Both the position numbers and the translations under genes were made by a program. Below, piece after piece: positions 54,501-60,576 of a stretch of 64,000 nt of DNA. Position 1 is the first letter of the stretch, and each line of letters opens with the position of its first letter. Under the pieces are notes generated by a model, which was given only the letters and a program-made list of their open reading frames with translations, was not told the origin of the DNA and made no database searches. Source of the stretch: Acidovorax kalamii (GTDB taxonomy: Bacteria > Pseudomonadota > Gammaproteobacteria > Burkholderiales > Burkholderiaceae_C); assembly GCF_002245625.1 (NCBI RefSeq), contig NZ_NOIG01000012.1:124001-188000 (forward strand). The letters are read 5' to 3'.

Positions 54501-55860
54501 GTGGTCGGCCCTGGCGCCACCCGGCTGGCGCGTGCGCGGCACGCTGGACGCCAGCGCCACCCTGTCAGGCACGCGCAATGCGCCGCGCTGGGCCGGCACG
54601 CTGGGCGCCGACGACATGGCCGTGCGCTCGGTGGTCGATGGCGTGGACCTGCAAGCTGGCCGCCTGCGCGCCACGCTGCAAGGCAACCAGTTGCAGATCA
54701 CCGAGTTCCGCCTGCAGGGCGGGCGCGGCAGCGGCGCGCGCATTGCAGGCTTCAGCGGCAACCGCACCGCTGCGCCACAAGACGGCGGCACGCTCACGGC
54801 CACCGGCAGCGTGGGCTGGGGCGACAGCGCTGCGGCAACCACCGGCCTGTCGGGCATCACCATGGCCCTGCAGGCCGAGGCCAAGGCCTTGCAGGTACTG
54901 GTGCGCGCCGACCGGCAGATCAGCGTGTCGGGCCAGCTGCAAGCACAGCTTCAGCAAGGCCAGATCAGCCTGCGCGGCAAGCTCACCACCGACCGCGCCA
55001 CCATCATCCTGCCCGACGAAACCGCGCCCACGCTGGGCTCGGACGTGGTCGTGCGCTCTGCGGCCAAGGACCGCGAAGACCAGGCCCGGGCCCAGGCCGC
55101 CGCCAAGGCCAGCCAGGCGGCGCAGGCGGAAACCGCCAAACCACCCGACATCGCCATCACTCTCAACCTGGGGCGCGACTTTGCGCTCAGCGGCCATGGC
55201 ATCACCACCCGGCTGACGGGCGAGGTGGACATCCGCAGCAGCGCCGTGCCCGGCGCCCCGCCGCGCGTGACCGGCGAAGTGCGCACCGACGAAGGCCGCT
55301 ACCGCGCCTGGGGCCAGATGCTGGACGTGGAGACGGGCCTGATCCGCTTCAACGGCCCCTACAACAACCCCTCGCTCGACATCCTGGCGCTGCGCCCCAA
55401 CATCAGCGTGCGCGCGGGCGTACAGGTCACGGGCAGCGCGCAGGCGCCCCGCGTCAAGCTCTATTCCGACCCCGACCTGCCCGACGCCGAAAAACTCTCG
55501 TGGGTAGTGCTGGGCCGCAACGCCACCGCAGGCGGCGCCGAAGCCGCCGTGCTGCAACAAGCCGCCCTGGCCCTGCTTGGCCGCAAGGGTGGCAACACCG
55601 GCACCGCCAACATCGCCAGCCGCGTGGGCCTGGACGAAATCGGCTTTCGCGGCGCCACCCCGGGCGACGACGCCAGCACCGCCGCCCTCACCTTCGGCAA
55701 GCGCCTGTCCAAGGATTTGTACGTGACCTACGAGCGCAGCCTGTCGGGCACACTGGGCACGCTCTACATCTTCTACGACCTCTCCCGCCGCCTCACACTG
55801 CGCGGGCAGACAGGCGAGAAAAGCGCGGTGGACATCATCTACACGGTGAAGTACGACTGA
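51535..55860 (+). CDS. tamB: TamB-like translocation/lipid-transport protein
   Basis: 1441 residues (1439 from the second ATG at 51541). One N-terminal membrane helix (VLRTLGWLLVALVALLLTACALLWWW) is followed by a very long periplasmic beta-groove region and the C-terminal DUF490/TamB domain: DIAITLNLGRDFALSGHGITTRLTGEVDI, RFNGPYNNPSLDILALRPN, ISVRAGVQVTGSAQAPRVKLYSDPDLPDAEKLSWVVLGR and the final YTVKYD. It spans the periplasm and pairs with TamA. The central part is rich in Ala, Gln, Thr and Pro. Confidence 0.95.
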   Translation: MAMSSTPPNPAPRARASDFSAGSSSAQRPRPPRRPGAYRVLRTLGWLLVALVALLLTACALLWWWAGSGTSLATTLARAAQHLPAGQQLESREATGSLRGGGRIGWLRWSSPSLSVEVTDLRLGWQLAPLLQRRLELGDVLATRVQITPLGGPQSAEPPTPPTELVLPLHIGVAFRVDQLQWAGAPAVEARGLAGDYHFDGREHRLNIGGVELAQGQYNARLTLQAQAPLALNATVDGTVRTTVPGGTSAIQLGAHATLQGTLATAAAQLQLQARIQPTPSQETQATPPPPATAAPMQAEVQATLAPWATQPLQSAQATLRAVNLAALWPQAPATQLHGTVQAGPTPGAATGSTGWALQAQLRNELAGPWDHTRLPITTLQADAKYDGTRWTVPGATVNAGTGAVTLQGSYTPATGAVEGQAELRNLRPDALHTAWAAAPLAGRVAAQMQGEVVRFTADIRATGSGVVASGKSVTQRAPLLRINTLAAQGSWHPPSPAQPGGSLQLERLLLDALQARVEATQLRVSPGDLSGQGQVTLAVPGATARAQGSIAPQTGAGDLHMQWTDVGQTQRWLASLPLVGNPLQQALQGAIAQGAAQLTARWKGGWQTLARQLESASGTRTTGSPLPSDKTPFELQAALSTPQLDLSLPPGQGAVGATAVQLRAVKADLTGTLAQATLVLDGEARLNASQPRQMQRLVLHTRATGGLGTPAQGAPSAQVQISALRLVAQDAARPGPWTLQLAEPLSLTTRAPSSPSASSPAAGYTVQASAGQARLTGPLPGTATLRWQPLRMATGANPLQLQTQGTLQGLPMAWVDALGLGDTPAAVGRPTQPLLARMGLATSIVLDGQWNVDTTQGTLRASASLRRASGDLRILAGDATAITAVQSSGQGTGAGATTVIATEASARPAGSANAPGTAAGVRQAEVTMEIDGEALRAQLAWASERAGEVQASVSTRLTPSAPPGSAPAWAPDAPLAGTLRARLPDVGVWSALAPPGWRVRGTLDASATLSGTRNAPRWAGTLGADDMAVRSVVDGVDLQAGRLRATLQGNQLQITEFRLQGGRGSGARIAGFSGNRTAAPQDGGTLTATGSVGWGDSAAATTGLSGITMALQAEAKALQVLVRADRQISVSGQLQAQLQQGQISLRGKLTTDRATIILPDETAPTLGSDVVVRSAAKDREDQARAQAAAKASQAAQAETAKPPDIAITLNLGRDFALSGHGITTRLTGEVDIRSSAVPGAPPRVTGEVRTDEGRYRAWGQMLDVETGLIRFNGPYNNPSLDILALRPNISVRAGVQVTGSAQAPRVKLYSDPDLPDAEKLSWVVLGRNATAGGAEAAVLQQAALALLGRKGGNTGTANIASRVGLDEIGFRGATPGDDASTAALTFGKRLSKDLYVTYERSLSGTLGTLYIFYDLSRRLTLRGQTGEKSAVDIIYTVKYD

Positions 55861-55914
55861 GGCTGCGCACGCCAAAGGGCGTGCGTGCGCCCACTACAAT
55901 GCGCGGCGGCTAGT

Positions 55915-55989
55915 CTCCTCGTAGTTCAATGGATAGAACGAGTGCCTCCTAAGCGCTAGATACAGGTTCGATTCCTGTCGAGGGGACCA
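55915..55989 (+). tRNA. tRNA-Arg (anticodon CCT)
   Basis: A complete cloverleaf: acceptor strand CTCCTCG pairs with CGAGGGG; D arm GTTC..GAAC; anticodon arm AGTGC-CTCCTAA-GCGCT with anticodon CCT; T arm ACAGG-TTCGATT-CCTGT; discriminator A and encoded CCA. Two further bases on the 5' side (GT) pair with A73 and C74, giving an unusually long helix. It stands 55 bases after tamB, and the integrase element begins behind it. Confidence 0.93.
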
Positions 55990-55995
55990 ATTACC

Positions 55996-56030
55996 AGTCC
56001 GGAAGCGTCCACACGCTTCCGGACTTTTTT
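55996..56030 (+). terminator. Terminator after tRNA-Arg
   Basis: A 13-bp perfect stem (56-base region starting AGTCCGGAAGCGT at 55996-56008 with its complement at 56013-56025, loop CCAC) followed by six T. It directly follows the tRNA gene. Confidence 0.92.
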
Positions 56031-56101
56031 ATTTCTCCTTTGAAAACAGCATCTTAGCTGTCCATGGCAGTCCAAAGCAATCCACAGGCATCTGCGCAAC
56101 T

Positions 56102-56180
56102 TGGGGGCACATCTGGGGGCATCATTCGCCAGAATGGGGGCACATTTATAGATGCCGGTGCCCCCAGGAAGATGCCCCCA
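56102..56180. repeat. Cluster of TGGGGGCA boxes at the element end
   Basis: The octamer TGGGGGCA occurs three times in direct order (56102-56109, 56114-56121, 56135-56142) and twice inverted (56159-56166, 56173-56180) within 79 bases. Such clustered short boxes next to an integrase gene are typical of integrase or excisionase arm sites. Confidence 0.65.
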
Positions 56181-56202
56181 CCAGCAGCGCATCAAGAAAA
56201 AA

Positions 56203-56458
56203 CACTTGTTCGCGTTTGGACGGTTGGCAAACCCCTCAAAGCCTACAAACCCCACCAGCCCGCCCTGGCGTGCTGGCCGAAAATCGGGCCTCTGTCCTTT
56301 TCACTTGCTCGCGCTTCGACGGTCGGCAAACCCTCCAAAGCCTACAAACCCCACCAGCCCGCCCGGCCTGCGGGTCTGCGAGTTGCCCAGCTGCTTTTTC
56401 ACAGGCTCGCGTTTCGTCGGAAAAAAACCCTTCAAAACCCACCAAACCCTACCAAGCG
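56203..56458. repeat. Three tandem degenerate 98-99-bp repeats
   Basis: Units begin near 56203 (CACTTGTTCGCG), 56302 (CACTTGCTCGCG) and 56400 (CACAGGCTCGCG), a 98-99-base period. Units 1 and 2 share an identical stretch of 28 bases (in 56239-56266 and 56338-56365) that includes GCCTACAAACCCCACC; unit 3 keeps a degenerate version (AAACCCACCAAACCCTACC). No CRISPR architecture and no cas gene. They fill the space between tRNA and integrase. Confidence 0.7.
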
Positions 56459-56534
56459 CCTCCAGTCGGATGGCACACTGATGCTGTGTTTAATCACAGC
56501 CTTCTGGCGATGACCAGCGGGCTGCACGGTATCC

Positions 56535-57725
56535 ATGCCCAAACGAATTCTCGAAAAAACCTCTCTGGAAGTCTCCCGCCTGCGCAGCGATGGCTCTTAC
56601 GCCGTGGGCGGTGTGTCGGGCCTGTATCTCAAGATCGAAGGCGGCTCGCGCGCCTGGGTGCTGCGCTATGTGCACGATGGCCACCGCCGCCGCATGGGCC
56701 TGGGCAGCTATCCGCTGGTCGGCCTGGCTGAAGCGCGCGAAGCCGCCCGCAATGCCCTCAAACTGCGCCTGGGCGGTGTTGACCCGCTACAGGCCCGGCA
56801 GGCCCAGCGCCAAGCGGCGCGGCTGGCCATGGCGCGGCAAGTGCGCTTTGATGACGCAGCCGAAGCGTTTATCAGCGAGCATGAAAGCACATGGCGCAGC
56901 ACCCTGGCCACCTATGCATTCCCCCATATCGGCCACCTGCAGGTGGCAGACATCGGGCAGGCCCACGTGCTGCAGGTGCTGGCCCCAATCTGGAAGACAA
57001 AGACAGAAACCGCCTCGCGGCTGCGTGGCCGCATCGAGCAGGTATTGGACTGGGCCACGGCCCATGGCCACCGCACTGGCCCCAACCCTGCCCGCTGGCG
57101 CAGCCAGCTCGAACACATCCTGGCGGACCCGAACAATCTGGCGCCGCTCAAACACCATGCGGCCGTGCCCGTGGCCATGCTGCCGGGCACCTACCAGCGG
57201 CTGCTGACCATGGACGGGCAAAGCGCCCGCGCGCTGTGCTTTCTCATCCTCACGGCCGCGCGCTCGGGCGAGGTGCGCGGCATGGTCTGGAGCGAGGTCG
57301 ATCTGGAGGCAGGTCTGTGGACGGTGCCAGCCGAACGGATGAAGTCCCACAGAGAACACCGCGTGCCCCTGTCGCGCGAGGTGCTGGAACTGCTCAGGGC
57401 GCAGCCGCGCATTCCATCGGTCGAGCATGTGTTCCCGTCCAACCGCAAAGGCCCGCTGTCCGATACGGCCCTCACGGCCTTGATGCGGCGGCACGGACTG
57501 GCAGCGGTGCCCCATGGCTTTCGGTCAACGTTCAGGGACTGGGCCGGGGAGATGACGCACCATGCGCGCGATGCGGTGGAGCTGTGTCTAGCTCATGCGA
57601 TCGACACCCGGACCGAAGCCGCCTATCGGCGCGGGGACATGCTGGAGAAGCGTGTGGCGATCATGCAGGACTGGGCGGAGTATGTTGCCTCGGCATGCCG
57701 CCTGCAGGCAGAGGTGGCACCATGA
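56535..57725 (+). CDS. Tyrosine integrase (P4 type)
   Basis: 396 residues. The N-terminal arm-binding domain (DUF4102) shows GVSGLYLKIEGGSRAWVLRYVHDGHRRRMGLGSYPLVGLAEAREAARNA within residues 26-74. The catalytic set is complete: Arg243 (TAARSGEVRGM), His327 and Arg330 (HGFRSTFRDW), His354 (LAHAIDTRTEAAY) and the nucleophile Tyr364. It integrates the element, most likely into the tRNA-Arg upstream. The stop overlaps the next ATG by four bases. Confidence 0.96.
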   Translation: MPKRILEKTSLEVSRLRSDGSYAVGGVSGLYLKIEGGSRAWVLRYVHDGHRRRMGLGSYPLVGLAEAREAARNALKLRLGGVDPLQARQAQRQAARLAMARQVRFDDAAEAFISEHESTWRSTLATYAFPHIGHLQVADIGQAHVLQVLAPIWKTKTETASRLRGRIEQVLDWATAHGHRTGPNPARWRSQLEHILADPNNLAPLKHHAAVPVAMLPGTYQRLLTMDGQSARALCFLILTAARSGEVRGMVWSEVDLEAGLWTVPAERMKSHREHRVPLSREVLELLRAQPRIPSVEHVFPSNRKGPLSDTALTALMRRHGLAAVPHGFRSTFRDWAGEMTHHARDAVELCLAHAIDTRTEAAYRRGDMLEKRVAIMQDWAEYVASACRLQAEVAP

Positions 57726-58006
57726 AAATGCCCTGTCCAATGTGCCAGTCGAAGACCAAGCTTCACTCGGGAGCGCAGGTTGATCGCTATGTGTGGGAGC
57801 ACATCTTTTGCTGCACCAACCCCTATTGCGGCTGCACGTTCGTGGTGAGTGGCGAGATTCGCCGCATCCTACGGCCTCCAAAGGTTCCAAACCCTGAAGT
57901 GAATCTCCCTGTATCTGCCCGCGCCGCGAAGCGACGGGAGAACAAGGAAAAGCGTGAAGCAGCGGCAGCCGCCTTGCCCATGTGCAGCCCTTTTCGCACG
58001 CTATAG
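57722..58006 (+). CDS. Ogr/Delta-like zinc-finger protein
   Basis: 94 residues. The motif CPMCQSKTKLHSG...HIFCCTNPYCGCTFVV (two CxxC/CxxxxC pairs with the spacing of Ogr and Delta) is present, followed by a basic tail (RAAKRRENKEKREAAAAA). Ogr of phage P2 and Delta of satellite P4 activate late phage promoters. Coupled to the integrase stop (ATGA). In this place it suggests a relationship with a P2-like helper. Confidence 0.82.
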   Translation: MKMPCPMCQSKTKLHSGAQVDRYVWEHIFCCTNPYCGCTFVVSGEIRRILRPPKVPNPEVNLPVSARAAKRRENKEKREAAAAALPMCSPFRTL

Positions 58007-58085
58007 TTTATGCGGAGCAAACAAAAAACGCCTAGCCGTCAAAACTACTGCTCCGCGTTCGCAAACTTCAAGAAAGTGAAAGCCA

Positions 58086-58886
58086 ATGCCGTTCTCAGCA
58101 ACCGTCTTTAACGTTCTCATAGCATCGCCGTCTGATGTTCCCAAGGAACGAGAAGCTATCGCGGCTAGTCTCCATGAATGGAATGCTTTGCACTCTCAGT
58201 CAACTGGCAAGGTACTCCTTCCGGTCATGTGGGAGTCCCATAGTGCACCGAGCATGGCGGATCGCCCCCAAGGAATCATTAACGAGCAAGTCGTTAAGTC
58301 ATGCGACCTACTCATCGGAGCGTTTTGGACAAGACTTGGAACTCCGACAGGCTTAGAAGACAGCGGAACGGTGGAAGAAATCAAGTGGTTTTTGAAGCAA
58401 GCCCGACCAGTCATGCTTTATTACTCTGATGCCCCTGTTCCGCGAAGCAAAATCGACACAAAACAATTAGATAAGCTCGAAGAGTTCAAAAAGAGCATTA
58501 GAGATAAAGGCATTCAGGAACAGTACGAGTCCGTAGAAGACCTCAAGTCGAAACTGTCTCGGCATCTAACGATCGTCATGCGTGGAATGTCTGTTGGAAC
58601 AGCTGTCAATGCAGCCGTTGTCAAAGCCGCCAAAGACTCCACCCGCACGCCTGCGTCGCCAGCACCTGCGGTCGTCTCCAGCGACGAGGGCGAAATAACG
58701 TTCAAGGAGTACACCGAAAAATCCTTCATCATTTTAGGCAATACGAAGCCGTTTAAAGATGCCATTAAAGAGCTGGGAGGAAAATGGATGAAGTGCTCTG
58801 ACGGAAGCTATGCCTGGATGTTTTCTAAGAAAAAACTGGAAACCGTTGCCGAGACCTTAGGTGTCTCGCCTACTCTCGAGCGCTGA
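58086..58886 (+). CDS. DUF4062 protein with C-terminal WIF-type domain (cargo gene)
   Basis: 266 residues. The N-terminal half (about 1-120) is a DUF4062 domain: VFNVLIASPSDVPKEREAIAASL, NEQVVKSCDLLIGAFWTRLGTPTGLEDSGTVEEIKWFLKQARPVMLYYS. Such domains are TIR/SLOG-like and occur in bacterial immune genes. After a linker (TRTPASPAPAVVSSDE) the end carries FIILGNTKPFKDAIKELGGKWMKCSDGSYAWMFSKKK, a small domain found in phage and viral proteins. The gene is distinctly AT-richer than its surroundings, which indicates separate acquisition. It may be an antiphage effector; function is inferred, not shown. Confidence 0.8.
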   Translation: MPFSATVFNVLIASPSDVPKEREAIAASLHEWNALHSQSTGKVLLPVMWESHSAPSMADRPQGIINEQVVKSCDLLIGAFWTRLGTPTGLEDSGTVEEIKWFLKQARPVMLYYSDAPVPRSKIDTKQLDKLEEFKKSIRDKGIQEQYESVEDLKSKLSRHLTIVMRGMSVGTAVNAAVVKAAKDSTRTPASPAPAVVSSDEGEITFKEYTEKSFIILGNTKPFKDAIKELGGKWMKCSDGSYAWMFSKKKLETVAETLGVSPTLER

Positions 58887-59045
58887 TAGCGAACCATTTA
58901 TGTGCATTCCGAGCGGCTGCTACTGGGAGATAGCAGTCATGGATTGCACAGGTGACCGCCCAAGTTCAAAAACAGCGATCAAGCAAATTCCAGCGCGAAG
59001 CAGCCTCTACCGTTCCGCGCTTTTTCTCTCGCCTGACCAAGCGCC

Positions 59046-59786
59046 CTACAGCACAGCCTCCCCACCCCGCTGCACCTTGTGAATCTGCGCAGGCGTCAGC
59101 ACATCCTGCGCCGTCAGCGCCCCCAGGTCGAACACGCCCAGCATCTCCACCTGCGGCCGCGCGCTGTACTCGGGCAGCCCTTCGGCCATTGCTTTCAGCC
59201 CATCGAGAATGAACGCCCACCGCGCCGCCACCATTTCCTCGCGCAAGGCCGCAGAGCTGGGCTGGCGCCCCAGTGAATCCTCGTGCGTGCTGGTGCTGCA
59301 AGGTGCATGCGCTGCCAGCGCCATGGCCCTGGCCACAGCTTCCCCGGCCTCCTGCAGCACCTTGTAGCCCTCGGCCTTCGCGTACGCCGTGTAGGCCCGC
59401 TCATACGCTGCCGCATAGGTGTGCGCCTGCCTGCTGGCCTCGGCCGCTAGCGCCTGCAGTTCCTTCGCTCCCTTGGCATGCGCCACCCGCATCACCTCCG
59501 CCATGGCCTGCGCATCGTTCTTGCGGTTGAGCGCACTGCGCGTGGCTGCATCGCTGCTTTCAAACCCACCGCTGGCAAACGCAGCATGGAACGCATCTGC
59601 CGCCGCATCGGCTTCCGCTTCTGCCGCCTTGATCTTGCGGCCCAGCAGCTCCTGCGCAGCCTTGGCCTGGGCGAACCTGGGGCCTGCATCGTTGTCGTAG
59701 GCCGTGCGTGCGCGTGCCAGCTCGGCCAGGGCTTCGTGCAGCGCAGCCTGGGCGCTGCGGGCGTGGTGTTGAACATCGAACGTCAT
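59046..59786 (-). CDS. Hypothetical coiled-coil protein of the element
   Basis: 246 residues, alanine- and glutamate-rich, mostly helical with long heptad-like stretches (AQAALHEALAELARARTAYDN; AQELLGRKIKAAEAEADAAADAFHAAFA; AYERAYTAYAKAEGYKVLQEAGEAVARAMALA). No known domain. It is the last gene of the leftward module, converging on the cargo gene. Confidence 0.6.
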   Translation of the reverse strand: MTFDVQHHARSAQAALHEALAELARARTAYDNDAGPRFAQAKAAQELLGRKIKAAEAEADAAADAFHAAFASGGFESSDAATRSALNRKNDAQAMAEVMRVAHAKGAKELQALAAEASRQAHTYAAAYERAYTAYAKAEGYKVLQEAGEAVARAMALAAHAPCSTSTHEDSLGRQPSSAALREEMVAARWAFILDGLKAMAEGLPEYSARPQVEMLGVFDLGALTAQDVLTPAQIHKVQRGGEAVL

Positions 59787-59809
59787 AAGTCACTCCTTGT
59801 GGACTGGGG

Positions 59810-60214
59810 TTAAAAAAACACGCGGGAAGAAAGGGTTGAAGGCGGCGCGGCCGCAGGCTGTGGCGGTTCCTCGGGCGCGAGCCACTGCCCCGCCCCGCAG
59901 CCCTCCAGATGCCTGCGCGCCACCTGCTGTGCGGCCGGGGTCAGCTTCGGAATCAGGGACCGCACGGACTCGCGCAGGGCCTGCAGCTCGCCCTCCCCTG
60001 CGTGCATCGCATCGATGCGCGCCTGCAGCGCAGCGGCCGTGCGCATGGCCTTGTCGAGCTGTGCGGCAAGGCGCTGCACCTGGGCCACGCTCTCGCGCTC
60101 CTGCGGCGTGGCGGGCACCACGGCGCGCAACGCCTGCAGCTCGCGCTGGCGCTTTAGCCGATGCTTGCGCTGCCGCTCGGCATCGGTCATGGGGGTTGGC
60201 TTGTTGCTGCGCAT
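59810..60214 (-). CDS. Hypothetical basic helical protein
   Basis: 134 residues. The N-terminus TDAERQRKHRLKRQRELQALR is strongly basic and recurs in phage and island proteins that may bind DNA; the middle is a coiled coil (ESVAQVQRLAAQLDKAMRTAAALQARIDAM). Start either at 60214 or eight codons later (MTDAERQ). It sits two bases after the previous gene of the module. Confidence 0.6.
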   Translation of the reverse strand: MRSNKPTPMTDAERQRKHRLKRQRELQALRAVVPATPQERESVAQVQRLAAQLDKAMRTAAALQARIDAMHAGEGELQALRESVRSLIPKLTPAAQQVARRHLEGCGAGQWLAPEEPPQPAAAPPSTLSSRVFF

Positions 60215-60216
60215 GG

Positions 60217-60567
60217 TCAATACGGCAGGGCGCAGAACCGATGGCAGCGCTGCAGCACATCCTTGTGCGGCGTGTACCACTCGGGCACGCCCGGCAAACG
60301 CCCCTGCGCGGCCATCGCGCAGTTGCCTTTGCGCTGCAGGTGGTAGCAGTCGCGGCAGCGGTGGCGGTCGTCTTCGAGCACATCCACGGCCGCAGCAGAC
60401 AGCAGCGCCAGCAGGCCGGGTTTGTGCTGCCGGATCAATTCGCTGGTGGCTTCATCCAGCCACACGGCGGGCCACACCTGCAGGTTTCCCTCGGCCGTGG
60501 CGGACAGGTGCAAGCCCTTGTGGCGCAGGCGTTCCAGCAACCGGGCAGCGGTTTGGTTGTCGCTCAT
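60217..60567 (-). CDS. TubC_N-like domain protein with C-terminal cysteine cluster
   Basis: 116 residues. Residues about 7-56 read RLLERLRHKGLHLSATAEGNLQVWPAVWLDEATSELIRQHKPGLLALL, the pattern of the TubC N-terminal docking domain, which normally links non-ribosomal peptide synthetase subunits. The C-terminal third carries CRDCYHL-x-n-C...RCHRFC, a possible zinc site. It lies directly after the primase-helicase gene, nine bases from it, so it probably serves replication rather than peptide synthesis. Confidence 0.6.
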   Translation of the reverse strand: MSDNQTAARLLERLRHKGLHLSATAEGNLQVWPAVWLDEATSELIRQHKPGLLALLSAAAVDVLEDDRHRCRDCYHLQRKGNCAMAAQGRLPGVPEWYTPHKDVLQRCHRFCALPY

Positions 60568-60576
60568 GCCGCCCCC

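Noticed and set aside
56203-56458. Tandem repeats considered as a CRISPR array
   Set aside because: The period of 98-99 bases, degenerate copies, only three units and no cas genes do not fit.
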